Shown here: piece by piece, positions 1-8,305 of the stretch | Layout of the letters: each line of letters starts with the position of its first letter | How positions within the stretch are numbered: the first letter of the stretch is position 1 | Origin: Mesorhizobium sp. | GTDB taxonomy: Bacteria > Pseudomonadota > Alphaproteobacteria > Rhizobiales > Rhizobiaceae | Assembly: GCA_004963905.1 (NCBI GenBank) | Contig: SUGL01000009.1 | Location: 106,770-170,769 of the forward strand | Length of the DNA stretch: 64,000 nucleotides | Direction of reading: 5' to 3' | Position numbers and translations under genes: made by a program | Notes under the pieces: generated by a model | Databases searched by the model: none | What the model saw: the letters and a program-made list of their open reading frames with translations, nothing else | What the model was told of the DNA's origin: nothing

Positions 1-414
1 CAGATCCTGGAGCTTCTGGAAAAGCTGCAGGCCGAGCGCGGCATGAGCATTCTTTTCGTCACCCACAATCTCGGCGTCGTGGCCGAGATCGCCGACCGGG
101 TCGCGGTCATGTATGCGGGGCGCATCGTCGAATCCGGACCGGTGGCGGAGGTGTTTTCGCATCCGCGTCACCCGTATACGGCCGGCCTCATACGCTCGGC
201 GCCGCGCCTCGGCGAGGCGACGGCGCTGAAGGCCGCCGGCACTCCGCTGCCCACTATCGCCGGCAATGTTCCCTCGCTGGCCATGCTGCCGAAGGGCTGT
301 GCCTTCGCGCCACGCTGCAGCATGGCGATCGATGCCTGCCGTAGCGCCGTGCCGCCGCTCCACAAGGTGCCGTCGAGCCAGGAAAGCCGGTGTCTCAGAT
401 GGGAGGAACTCTAG
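1..414 (+). CDS. Oligopeptide/dipeptide ABC transporter ATP-binding protein (OppD/DppD type), 3' end
   Basis: The reading frame is open from the first base, so the 5' part of the gene, including Walker A and B, lies outside the window. What remains is the switch/H-loop (FVTHN), the following [11 protein letters not shown] strand, and the C-terminal oligopeptide-transporter domain with its conserved [10 protein letters not shown] motif and a cysteine-containing tail (GCAFAPRC...C). This tail is typical of the Opp/Dpp ATPase pair, which powers peptide uptake through two membrane permeases. The stop codon lies two bases before the ATG of the next gene, which encodes the partner ATPase, so both are co-transcribed. 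Confidence 0.9.
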   Translation, partial: QILELLEKLQAERGMSILFVTHNLGVVAEIADRVAVMYAGRIVESGPVAEVFSHPRHPYTAGLIRSAPRLGEATALKAAGTPLPTIAGNVPSLAMLPKGCAFAPRCSMAIDACRSAVPPLHKVPSSQESRCLRWEEL

Positions 415-416
415 CG

Positions 417-1382
417 ATGCCGGCCCCCTATCTTTCCGTCCGCAACCTGACCAAGCACTTCGCACCCCAAGCCTTTTCACGTGGTCCGGTGGTCAAGGCA
501 CTTCAGGATGTTTCGTTCGACATCGGGCGTGGCGAAGTCGTCGGACTCGTCGGCGAATCCGGCTCGGGCAAGACGACGATCGGACGCTCGGTGCTCCGCC
601 TCATCGAGCCGACTTCAGGCGAGATCAGATTCGAGGGGATCGACATCACCAAACTCGGCGCAACCGAGCTGCGCCGGCAACGGCGCAAAATGCAGTACAT
701 CTTCCAAGATCCCTTCGCCAGCCTCTCGCCGCGCATGACGATCGGACAGATTTTGACTGAAGGCCTCGATATCCAGGGCATCGGCACCAAGGCCGAACGC
801 CGCGCGCGAGCGAAGGAGGCTCTCCTCGCGGTGGAGTTGCCTGCCGACGCATTTGACCGCTATGCGCACGAATTCTCCGGCGGTCAGCGGCAGCGCATCG
901 GCATTGCGCGCGCTCTCACGCTGGAGCCGGAATTCATCGTCGCCGACGAGCCCGTGTCCGCGCTCGACGTCTCGATCCAGGCGCAAGTCGTCAATCTCCT
1001 GCACGACCTCAAGCTTCGCCTTGGTCTGACGATGCTGTTCATCTCGCATGACCTGGCCGTGGTCGAATATATCTGCGACACGGTCGTGGTGCTCTATCTC
1101 GGGCGGATCATGGAAGTCGCCCCGGCCGCCGAGCTTTATCAGAGACCGCGACATCCCTACACGCGAGCTCTGCTCTCCGCGATCCCGTCCCTCGACACCG
1201 CAGTCCAGCGGCAGCGCCAGGTTCTCAAAGGCGACATACCGAGCCCGGCGAATCCGCCGTCGGGCTGCGTTTTCCGCACACGCTGTCCCTACGCCGTCGA
1301 AGCGTGCGCCGCGGCTGCGCCTGTCTTGACCGATGTCGCACCCCGGCACTGGAAGGCCTGCATCCGCGACGATATCGAGTGA
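417..1382 (+). CDS. Oligopeptide/dipeptide ABC transporter ATP-binding protein (OppF/DppF type)
   Basis: Second ATPase of a peptide ABC importer, 321 aa. Walker A (GESGSGKTT), the signature [15 protein letters not shown], Walker B (FIVADEP) with the D-loop SALDVS, and the H-loop FISHDL are all present, followed by the HPYTRALL motif and the C-terminal oligo_HPY region with cysteines ([15 protein letters not shown]). The ATG chosen follows a GGGAGG ribosome site; an in-frame GTG 27 bases upstream would overlap the previous gene and lacks its own site. It hydrolyses ATP at the cytoplasmic face together with the upstream subunit. The operon ends here. Exact peptide substrate cannot be deduced. 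Confidence 0.93.
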   Translation: MPAPYLSVRNLTKHFAPQAFSRGPVVKALQDVSFDIGRGEVVGLVGESGSGKTTIGRSVLRLIEPTSGEIRFEGIDITKLGATELRRQRRKMQYIFQDPFASLSPRMTIGQILTEGLDIQGIGTKAERRARAKEALLAVELPADAFDRYAHEFSGGQRQRIGIARALTLEPEFIVADEPVSALDVSIQAQVVNLLHDLKLRLGLTMLFISHDLAVVEYICDTVVVLYLGRIMEVAPAAELYQRPRHPYTRALLSAIPSLDTAVQRQRQVLKGDIPSPANPPSGCVFRTRCPYAVEACAAAAPVLTDVAPRHWKACIRDDIE

Positions 1383-1517
1383 GGCGAATATTAAAGATAG
1401 GCCCCGCATACTCGCAGCGAAGATCCGGTGGTGATCGGATGACCGAGACGTCGCCGAGCCTTTCTGATCTGGGCCTGGGTATCGCGGCGGTGAGCTGATC
1501 GATTTTTGATGTCGTCG

Positions 1518-1727
1518 CTACATTCGTCGGATCCACACAGGTGACTTTTCAAGCTCGGCGGATAGCTGGACGGGGTCGATCATGCCGCGCCCAAACAGCA
1601 CCATCACCTTGACCGCCACTCTTTCGCGGTCCTCTTTGCTCACGATCCGGTGCAATATGCAAAAGTCATCAACGGCGTGGGTGAGAATTACAAGCTGGTC
1701 GGGATACGCTACGCCATGGGCTAACAT
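1518..1727 (-). CDS. Small hypothetical protein, 69 aa
   Basis: A 69-residue acidic-to-neutral protein beginning MLAHGVAYPDQL and ending in PVW-IRRM. The ATG is preceded on the minus strand by GAGGAGGG at about seven bases, a strong ribosome site that rules out the longer frame. The composition (VSKEDRERVAVKVMVLFGRG-IDPVQLSAEL) resembles small helical rhizobial hypothetical proteins with an ExxR...V...LF pattern, but no function is known to me. It is convergent with the peptide-transporter operon. Confidence 0.65.
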   Translation of the reverse strand: MLAHGVAYPDQLVILTHAVDDFCILHRIVSKEDRERVAVKVMVLFGRGMIDPVQLSAELEKSPVWIRRM

Positions 1728-2250
1728 ACTCACCCTCCTCGTTCCGCGGGGAAAGTACTTTGTTCGCGCCTCCGACCACCCCCTCATTACGCCCGAAAAG
1801 AGACCCCAGCATAGTCTAAATTAACGACACTTGGCGATTAATCGTTTTTGGGCAACGACCGGCAGCAGGTGGCCAGGAAGTTGCCAGCTGCGGGTTGGCC
1901 GAGACCGAGACAGGAACCCGCCAAACCCAATGTTCAGCGATAGCTGTGCTAGCGATCGGAGGGTTAGTTGCCGCCCATTGCATGGCCTGCTTCGACGGGA
2001 TCGGTTCATCAGATTGCAGGGAATTCTATGGTTCACAAACCGAATTCGTAGTTTTGGAACCAAACATGGTTCTGATACTTATCAAGTCAGCGTCATGTCC
2101 CGCTTCTGTGTCCGTTAGAATAGCCCGTCGCCCTGTCCTCCCGGTGGCGGGCTCTCCTGTGGGTAGGGCTGGTCGCGGGGCTTGTCGTTGGCCCGGCCTT
2201 TACTGTGTTCAACCGCACAGCAGGCCGGGCTTGCAGCCGAGTTCGGCCAA
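1728..2250. other. Intergenic region with no convincing gene
   Basis: No reading frame here has both a ribosome site and protein-like composition. The stretch 2088-2133 is similar to 48374-48420 (dispersed repeat, see findings). The 3' end holds a strong two-part stem-loop listed separately. Confidence 0.5.
2191..2230 (+). other. Long bipartite hairpin upstream of a small gene
   Basis: GCCCGGCCT (2191-2199) pairs perfectly with AGGCCGGGC (2222-2230), and inside it CTGTG (2203-2207) pairs with CACAG (2216-2220). It lies 20 bases before the next start codon. It has no downstream T run, so it may be an RNA structure or operator rather than a terminator. Confidence 0.45.
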
Positions 2251-2427
2251 ATGGGAAAGAAGGCAAAGCAGGCAAAAGACCCACCACTGGATCGCGACTT
2301 GGCGCGGGAGGCTGATTATTATGCCCGCAGGTGCGGCCTAACCAGAGACGAAGCCCTGAGGCTCATGAGAAAGGCTTACGCGCCGAAGCCGGTCGCAAGC
2401 CGCGGGGCCCAGCAAAAAGGCAGATAG
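2251..2427 (+). CDS. Small hypothetical protein, DUF3606-like, 58 aa
   Basis: Starts MGKKAKQAKDPP and contains READYYARRCGLTRDEALRL, a short two-helix pattern resembling the DUF3606 family of small rhizobial proteins (E-x3-Y-W/A-x3-G-V/L-T-x-E-x-L). Lysine and arginine tails flank the core. The ATG lies within a longer open frame; this start is preferred because protein-like sequence begins here. A GNRA-loop hairpin follows the stop codon. Function is unknown; assignment is by composition only. Confidence 0.5.
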   Translation: MGKKAKQAKDPPLDRDLAREADYYARRCGLTRDEALRLMRKAYAPKPVASRGAQQKGR

Positions 2428-2439
2428 GTCGGAATGCAG

Positions 2440-2457
2440 CCCGCCTGCAAAGGCGGG
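2440..2457 (+). terminator. Stem-loop after small gene, terminator-like
   Basis: CCCGCCT and AGGCGGG form a perfect 7-bp stem closed by a GCAA tetraloop, 12 bases after the stop codon. The absence of a T run makes intrinsic termination uncertain. Confidence 0.45.
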
Positions 2458-2696
2458 TCCTCGCGTTCCAGGATTGGGAGGAAGCCCATTGGCCTTTCTC
2501 ATCCGATGGCTGTGCCGACATGGCACCTCGCCGCGGCATGACGCAAGCAGTTTCCGTGGCGCGCGCTGCCTGCCTTGGCGTACCCGGCATAGCGCAAGGT
2601 CGGCCCGGCTTTGTCGCGAGTGGATCGTATCGGTCCTAACCGCGTTCAACCCGCAGGGGGATGCAACCAGCAGCTTCATCGAGCCGAGGCCGGGTC

Positions 2697-4610
2697 ATGT
2701 TCATCCAACCGATCGATTATTTCCTCGTCGTCTGGTTTGCCTTGGCGCTGGCCTCGACGGTCTATGTCGGCTTCGACCAATACCGCAACAATCCCGAGCC
2801 AGTGGTGATGAAATGGGGCTTCATCCTGGTGACGCTTTATATGGGACCGCTTGGCCTGCTGCTTTATGTGCTTGCCGACAAGGAGCCGCGCCCTGGCGAG
2901 CATGAGGCCTTCACCGGTCCGCTCTGGAAGCAAGGCGTCGGCTCGACCATCCATTGCGTGGCCGGCGATGCGACCGGCATCATCCTTGCCGCCGTCGTCA
3001 CCGCCACGCTCGGCCTGCCGATGTGGCTCGACCTCATCGTCGAATACCTTGCCGGCTTTGCCTTTGGCCTGTTCATCTTCCAGTCGCTGTTCATGAAATC
3101 GATGATGGGCGGCAGCTATTGGCAGAATGTGAGGAACAGCTTCCTGCCCGAATTCATCTCGATGAACTTCATGATGGCCGGCATGGCGCCGGTCATGAGC
3201 TTCCTGATGATGGGCCGCGACATGCGCGCCATGGAACCGACCGAATTTCTGTTCTGGGGCGTGATGTCGATCGGCGTCATCGCCGGCTTCACACTGGCTT
3301 ATCCCGCCAATGTCTGGCTGGTCGCGCGCGGCCTCAAACATGGACTGATGACCGAGCGCGCGCAGGCGTCCGAGCCGGGCGGCCGCTCGCCGAAGGCGCG
3401 GCACGCGCGCATGCAAATGCAGCAGGCCGATGCAGGCGGCCATAGCCATCATCGGCAAGACAGCGGCCCGGCATCCAGCAAGGGCGCTGCCGGCCATCAC
3501 ATGCGCTCGGACGCCACCACGCCGCAAATCGCAGCCCTGAGCATAGCCTCGCTGGTCGCGCTTGCCATTGGGATGATCGCGCCGGCGAACTGGCTGAACC
3601 TCACCCTCTCGGCACGCGATGTCGGGGGGGTGATCATGCCGCGCGGCATGATCATGGACCGAGACACGTCGGCCGACACCATGCGCGATATGGCGGCGGC
3701 CGAACCGCGCCTGGTAACCGCCTCTTACGGCCCTGCGGCCAGGGGCGACCAGGACCTGCCGTTCCGCATGGAGAACGGGGTGAAGGTGTTCGAGCTCAGG
3801 CCGTCGGTTGTCCGTTGGCATATCCTTCCGGATGTGACGGTCGACGCCTATGCCTATAACGGCCAGATCCCGGGGCCGCGCATTCATATTCGCCAAGGCG
3901 ACCGGGTGCGCATCAACGTCACCAACGGCCTGCCGGAGGAAACCACGGTGCACTGGCACGGTCTGATCCTGCCCAACCAGATGGACGGGCCGGCCGAGAT
4001 CACGCAAGCGCCGATCGAGCCCGGACAGACTTACGCCTACGAGTTCACCGCCACCCAGCACGGCACCTATTTCTATCATCCGCACGCCAAGCCTGACCGC
4101 ACCCAGGCGCTCGGCCTCTATGGCGCGCTGATCATCGATCCCGCCAATCCCGCCGACGAGGTCGCCGGCGACCATGACTATGTCATCGAGCTGCAGGAAT
4201 GGCTGGTGCGGGAAGGGCTGACCTATCCTGCGATGCCGATGGACGGAGGGATGCCGAACTTCTTCACCATCAACGGCAAGGCCTATCCCTCGACCGATAC
4301 GATCCGCATGAAGGTCGGCGAGACGCTGAAGGTCCGCTTTATCGGCACCAACAACGGTTTCATCCATCCTATGCACATCCATGGCGGCCCGTTCGAGGTC
4401 GTCGCGCGCGACAGCGAAACCATCCCGCCCTCGGCTCGCTTCCTTGCCGACACGGTCAATGTCGGACCAGGGCAACGCTATGACGTCGTCTGGAAGGCGC
4501 AACGAGCCGGCAAATGGCTGATCCACTGCCACATCCCGCATCACACCACGAACAACAATGCCGAGGAGAAGGGCGGCGGCGGACTAATGGTGGTCATAGA
4601 TGTGAGCTGA
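2697..4610 (+). CDS. DUF4396 membrane domain fused to a multicopper oxidase
   Basis: About 637 aa. Residues 1-220 form a multi-pass membrane domain (Met-rich helices, SMNFMMAGMAPVMSFLMMGRDM) matching DUF4396. A His-rich linker (about 240-280) and another membrane segment follow. The rest is a multicopper oxidase: HWHG near residue 419, YHPHAK near 461, HPMHIHGG near 557 and HCHIPHH near 610, which together supply the type 1, 2 and 3 copper ligands. The oxidase is expected outside the membrane and to oxidise Cu(I) or organic substrates with O2. After HCH-x3-H the usual axial Met/Leu position holds Asn within a TTNNN stretch, so the redox potential may differ. An alternative ATG at 2661 directly abuts a G run; 2697 starts with the hydrophobic domain and has GAGG upstream. 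Confidence 0.85.
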   Translation: MFIQPIDYFLVVWFALALASTVYVGFDQYRNNPEPVVMKWGFILVTLYMGPLGLLLYVLADKEPRPGEHEAFTGPLWKQGVGSTIHCVAGDATGIILAAVVTATLGLPMWLDLIVEYLAGFAFGLFIFQSLFMKSMMGGSYWQNVRNSFLPEFISMNFMMAGMAPVMSFLMMGRDMRAMEPTEFLFWGVMSIGVIAGFTLAYPANVWLVARGLKHGLMTERAQASEPGGRSPKARHARMQMQQADAGGHSHHRQDSGPASSKGAAGHHMRSDATTPQIAALSIASLVALAIGMIAPANWLNLTLSARDVGGVIMPRGMIMDRDTSADTMRDMAAAEPRLVTASYGPAARGDQDLPFRMENGVKVFELRPSVVRWHILPDVTVDAYAYNGQIPGPRIHIRQGDRVRINVTNGLPEETTVHWHGLILPNQMDGPAEITQAPIEPGQTYAYEFTATQHGTYFYHPHAKPDRTQALGLYGALIIDPANPADEVAGDHDYVIELQEWLVREGLTYPAMPMDGGMPNFFTINGKAYPSTDTIRMKVGETLKVRFIGTNNGFIHPMHIHGGPFEVVARDSETIPPSARFLADTVNVGPGQRYDVVWKAQRAGKWLIHCHIPHHTTNNNAEEKGGGGLMVVIDVS

Positions 4611-5075
4611 CACTGAACCGGGATTTGAGCCGTGACCGGAAGCCTCTTATTGTCATAGGTCGGCTTGATGCCAATGAGGTATCCTGCTTGCATGCCACCC
4701 GAGCTTGGTGGCAAGCGGGGCAGACCGTGTGCAGGGCTGAGTTGGTGGGCCGCCGCAAAAGGGGCTCGCGAAGGAAAAGGCCGAGTGGCTGAATCCCGGC
4801 TTTGGTGGGTCGCATGAAGTACACTTCGACACCACGCTAAGAGATCTTGGGAACGAGATCAGCGGCCGGCGCGCAGTGATTCTCGTTCCGCTCCAGCGCT
4901 TACTCACAGCGAGCCACCATGGGCCGGCGCCCAATACAGCGCGTGAATGGCTGCGAGCCGAGACGGTGCTGCCAGAGCTGAAGGCAAGCCAACCGAGACC
5001 GCGAACAGTGAATAGCTAACGATCTCGCCGATCCAGGCGCCAATACGTGGCGCATTGGTCTAGCGATCTTGGCAG
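4611..5075. other. Intergenic region, possible degraded frame
   Basis: No gene with a start and ribosome site is seen. On the + strand a frame stays open from 4741 to about 5020 and reads protein-like (for example FGGSHEVHFDTTLRDL and NTAREWLRAETVLPELKA) but has no plausible start codon; it may be a gene remnant of unknown origin. Confidence 0.35.
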
Positions 5076-5474
5076 TCACTTAACGCCAAGAGAGTCCTTG
5101 AGCTCTGCCAGTTTTTTCATGCACCCTCGCTCGTCGCCGGCTTGGAACATTTTACGAGCTTCAGCCATCAGCTGGCTGGGATGCTCGGCGCTTTGGCCGC
5201 TGCGGGCACCAGTCACTTGCTCTTGATGAGGTGTGGTGGGCTTCACAGCTCCCGCCGTTGATCCAGTAATCTCAGTGTTGCCCCCCTGCTGTTTACCGGT
5301 CATGACCTCCGCTTGGTGCTTCGTCGCCGGAATGCCCGACTTGTTAGGGACTGCGCCCGTTTCGGCAGTGGTGACGTTAGGTTCGAGTGCCTTCAATTCC
5401 TGTCCGCAGTCGGCAAAAGCCGGCGAAGCAATCGCCAAGATGAACGCCGACGCGGTGGCTATTCGTATAGACAT
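5076..5474 (-). CDS. Secreted hypothetical protein, 132 aa
   Basis: Begins with a clear signal peptide (MSIRIATASAFILAIASPAFA, cleavage before DCGQEL). The mature part is a polar, Thr/Gly/Gln-rich linker and a C-terminal helix with a second cysteine (AGDERGCMKKLAELKDSLG), so the two cysteines could form a disulfide in the periplasm. GGGAGG precedes the ATG at six bases. The helical MAEARKMFQAGDE-x-C segment resembles small periplasmic helical proteins of rhizobia; no enzymatic motif is seen. Function unknown. Confidence 0.75.
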   Translation of the reverse strand: MSIRIATASAFILAIASPAFADCGQELKALEPNVTTAETGAVPNKSGIPATKHQAEVMTGKQQGGNTEITGSTAGAVKPTTPHQEQVTGARSGQSAEHPSQLMAEARKMFQAGDERGCMKKLAELKDSLGVK

Positions 5475-5504
5475 GTATACCTCCCAATAGGGACCTGGTT
5501 CTCA

Positions 5505-5732
5505 ATGAGAAAACGGCCCTACCTCCGGCGGGTTCCGCTCGAGCTGCGGGCGGTGATCGGCAACGTCACCATCGACGAGGTGCGCGACAAGGGCCGCTGC
5601 CAGCAGTGCAAGAGCCGAGAGCGGATGAGCGCGCAGATGTTCCACCCGACCGGAGAGTAGGCCCACACGATCCGCTTCCGGCGCCTGAAGGAAATCCGAT
5701 GGGAGCAGCGCGTTGTCTGGCGAGACGAGTGA
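5505..5732 (+). pseudogene. Degraded copy of a rhizobial zinc-ribbon-like protein
   Basis: Translation gives LRAVIGNVTIDEVRDKGRCQQC..., then an in-frame TAG (5658-5660), then IRFRRLKEIRWEQRVVWRDE and a stop. It aligns end to end with the intact protein encoded at 31855-32172 (VGNLTIEEVRRKARCQVC and IRFRRLKEIRWERRVIWRDE), so it is a paralogous copy disabled by one nonsense codon and missing the first CxxC-containing segment. The surrounding DNA carries no other gene in this frame. Confidence 0.8.
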
Positions 5733-5787
5733 TTTCAGCTGAGGCAGAGCCGAAGCGTTTTTGGAATGAGCGGGTGAACAAGCGGGC

Positions 5788-5808
5788 GCCCCGGCGCTCT
5801 GCCGGGGC
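5788..5808 (+). terminator. Strong stem-loop, terminator-like
   Basis: GCCCCGGC and GCCGGGGC form a perfect 8-bp stem with a 5-base loop; only two T residues follow. It lies after the zinc-ribbon remnant. Confidence 0.45.
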
Positions 5809-6048
5809 TTCCGGGCACCGGGCGCGGGTGGTGAAGTTTACCTCCCGGCGCGTTGCGCGTAGTTTAAAACTCCGCGGTGTCTCAATCCCGGCAGCGGATG
5901 CGCACCTTATCGCTCGCGCGGTGGCGGCACGTTCGCCCTCTCGGTTGAGCTGGCTAACAGACGCCGGCAGCTTGCCGAGATCGAAAAAGTCACTGGCGCG
6001 AAGTGGACGATGCGAGGCCAGAGTAAACGCGGGCAGCGGCCGCCTAGC
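5809..6048. other. Intergenic region, possible coding remnant
   Basis: A + strand frame around 5940-6040 reads ELANRRRQLAEIEKVTGAKW, which looks coding, but it has no start or recognisable family. Otherwise nothing is seen. Confidence 0.3.
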
Positions 6049-6558
6049 TCATCCGAGCCGGTGCTCGTCGTCAATCAGCTCGAGCCTGGATGGGGCAGTG
6101 TCACCCCATCGCCATAGAACGAGGTTCAGGTCGCCGATTGCGGCGCCCTTGGCGAAGCTCGGCACGAGAAGGCCATTAAAGCCTTGCGCGACGAGCTCAC
6201 GGGCAAATCGCTGCGTATGCGCCTCGCCATGGTCTCTCATCTGATCGCGCCATGTCGCATCGGCGAGGATTGCCGCATCGAGGCCCATTGCGGCAAGAGC
6301 AGTGGCGTCGCCGGCATCGAAGACGGCCTCGATCTCGGCACGGTAGGCAACCAGCGTGGTCGGCTGCAGATCGCCTACCTGGTTGGCTTCGCGCAAAGCC
6401 GTCAGGACCGAAGTCGACGCATAGAGCGCCGGCATCCCTTTGCGGTTGAAACGCCCTCCATAGATTTCGGCACCACGTCCCGACATGGGCTCGCGGGCAT
6501 ACACTGGATTGAGGGCCCGGTAGAGCCGGCCCGAATAGGCGATGGCGGCGACGGTCAG
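6049..6558 (-). CDS. RES-domain toxin (type II Xre/RES system)
   Basis: The RES fold is recognisable from GRLYRALNPVYAREP, GAEIYGGRFNRKG-PALYAS, ALREANQ and the C-terminal FNGLLVPSFAKG...LVLWRW. RES toxins deplete NAD+ or ADP-ribosylate targets; the conserved Arg (GRLYR), Glu (REANQ) and Ser (VPSF) are all present. The conserved N-terminal Arg segment lies upstream of the first GTG (6504), and the frame up to its closing stop holds no ATG, GTG or TTG. The likely start is therefore a CTG at 6558 that overlaps the antitoxin stop codon (cTGA), implying translational coupling. If GTG 6504 is the true start the protein would lack the catalytic Arg. Confidence 0.85.
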   Translation of the reverse strand: MTVAAIAYSGRLYRALNPVYAREPMSGRGAEIYGGRFNRKGMPALYASTSVLTALREANQVGDLQPTTLVAYRAEIEAVFDAGDATALAAMGLDAAILADATWRDQMRDHGEAHTQRFARELVAQGFNGLLVPSFAKGAAIGDLNLVLWRWGDTAPSRLELIDDEHRLG

Positions 6559-6905
6559 GCGTAGATCCCCGCATCGACCGCGTCGATGAAGTCGAGGACC
6601 TCATCGGCCCGCCCCTCCCGAACGAGCTGCATGGCCGTCCGCCCCGAAAATCCCGGCAGCGGCCCGGAACGGTACCAGGCATAGGCCATGAGCGCGGAGC
6701 CAAATCGCGGCTCGACCTTGTTGACGATCTCCACCATCTCGCGCAGGCGGCGCTGCGTCTTGTCTGAACGCACCCGCTCCCGGCGCTGAACCGCGTCTTT
6801 CCCCAGACCAGCGGTACGCGCTATCTCCTCGCTGGTGGTGCGGAAAGCATCTGCAATTTTCTTCGGCGCGAACAAACCGTCATCCGCATATTGTGCCAGA
6901 CCCAT
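6555..6905 (-). CDS. Xre/MbcA/ParS-type antitoxin (DUF2384) of the RES pair
   Basis: 116 aa. The N-terminal half carries a helix-turn-helix-like region (KKIADAFRTTSEEIARTAGL); the C-terminal half has the DUF2384 toxin-binding features, with a Trp/Tyr-rich helix (GSALMAYAWYRSGPLPGF) and the closing VREGRADEVLDFIDAVDAGIYA that plugs the RES active site in known complexes. The ATG at 6905 has GGAGG seven bases upstream, better than upstream alternatives. It precedes and overlaps the toxin gene, the usual order. The antitoxin should neutralise the toxin and repress this operon. Confidence 0.88.
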   Translation of the reverse strand: MGLAQYADDGLFAPKKIADAFRTTSEEIARTAGLGKDAVQRRERVRSDKTQRRLREMVEIVNKVEPRFGSALMAYAWYRSGPLPGFSGRTAMQLVREGRADEVLDFIDAVDAGIYA

Positions 6906-7212
6906 CGCAGCACCTCCGTGCACCGCCAACAATTGTGACACAATATAGCGTCAGTAATGCCGGCATACAAGGGAGTCATGCGTTTCCGTGTTACGATGGC
7001 TATTCGAGCGGCCAAACCTTGATGGCACCGTCGCAGGCGTGCATGAAACCATCTCGATGGCTTCAGCGTCGAGCCGGCCTGCTGTCGCAAGCTGGCTGAC
7101 GTGCATAGTTGGGCTGCAACTGAGGAACAAGTCCTGCCAAGGTTGAGAAATTCCCGATCGGCCGGATGTCTGCCATATTTTGGATAGAGGCTGCGGGTTC
7201 GGGAGAAGTCCA

Positions 7213-7422
7213 ATGCCGGCACTCACCTTGGCAGTCGAAATTGCAGATGCGATAGCAGCGGCAAAGAAGCGGCGGCATTTTTCGTTTGACGTGAAATCCA
7301 AGGCAAAGGAACTGGCCAAGGCTCACCCCAACGCGGGAGCCAGCGTCGGCGATGTCATAGATATTCTAGAACATGAGAGCTTGGCCGCTGGCATTGTTCC
7401 GATATCGGAACCGGACCCTTAG
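7213..7422 (+). CDS. Small hypothetical protein, 69 aa
   Basis: Begins MPALTLAVEIADAIAAAKKRRHF and contains DVKSKAKELAKAHPNAGASVGDVIDIL, a pattern met in small rhizobial proteins of unknown function. GGGAGAAG lies about five bases before the ATG. It is divergent from the RES toxin-antitoxin operon, whose promoter presumably shares the 300-bp interval. No catalytic motif is seen; the two predicted helices suggest a small DNA- or protein-binding role, which is only inference. Confidence 0.65.
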   Translation: MPALTLAVEIADAIAAAKKRRHFSFDVKSKAKELAKAHPNAGASVGDVIDILEHESLAAGIVPISEPDP

Positions 7423-8305
7423 AGGGGCGTCTGGGTTAAGCTCGATAGAATGCTGTCGGCCAGGCACTGGCAATGCCGAGGCGGCGGGATTTCAGTGCGG
7501 ATCATCGTATTAACCTGGTGAGCCCGGTGGTCAAGGACCACGATCCAAGTGGCAAGCCAGGCGCGCAAGCCTTCGCGCTCGAGCGGAACCCTGCTCTCGA
7601 ATGCTGGACGCAACGCTGGGCCGATGCCGTCATGCTGGCCGGTGTAGTCTGGCGACGCCCCCTGCCAGCAAGCCGATCTCGGCTTCAGTCAAGATGATCT
7701 GATAGCGATGTGTGGAATTCTTCGAATAGATGTCATCAGCAATTATAGAGATGGTGACCTCACCATTCTCGCCGATCTGCAAATCGTCGATTTGCAGTGG
7801 ATGTGAATATATGCACTTCGGTGACCCTGGCCGTCGTCCAGGCTGAGCGTTCAAACGCAACTGTCCAATCCCGAGTAGTCGCCTGCAATCCGTCCCCACG
7901 CAAAATGCATGCCAACATCGTCAGTCCCAGGATGAGACACCCGATGCAAAGACGGTTGCCCACGGAACGTCGCAAGCTGATTTGTGTTGCTCCCCAGCTT
8001 CGTCCTTTTGGATGCGTGCCGATTATTTCGCCATGGACGTATATTTCTTCGTCAGCCGGTGTCGTGGTTTGCCTCCGAGCCCCCGCCGCTCAGGGCCGGC
8101 CCAAGCTGGCCTACCTCGCCAGAGTGCCGCGCCACTTCCGCCAGATATCTGCTTTCCCATCGATGGTCCGTGGCGCCATCGCCGAGAGCACCGATCACTG
8201 ACTGCGGCCAGATCCTGCTCGCTGATCGACGTCGTTGGGTCACGGTCGAGGCGATCGGTCCTGGTCCAGGGCCGCGCCTTCTCGGGCGGAAGCCGCAACG
8301 GGCCG
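7423..8305. other. Non-coding or decayed region
   Basis: No complete gene is supported. On the minus strand 7650-7800 a frame reads LQIDDLQIGENGEVTISII and IYSKNSTHRYQIILTEAEI, clearly protein-like, but its only in-frame start lies far upstream in unlikely sequence; it may be a small gene with a CTG or TTG start or a remnant. A 70-bp segment near 8035-8110 resembles 31738-31818 (dispersed repeat). Confidence 0.4.
7777..7797. repeat. Perfect 21-bp palindrome
   Basis: CTGCAAATCG and CGATTTGCAG flank a single T. It falls at the 5' end of the protein-like minus-strand frame described for the surrounding region, so it could be an operator or simply coding sequence (LQIDDLQI). Confidence 0.5.

Noticed and set aside
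2676-4544. Very long minus-strand frame opposite the multicopper oxidase
   Set aside because: Composition (His/Arg/Asp-rich without motifs) is that of the complement of a GC-rich gene; no ribosome site.
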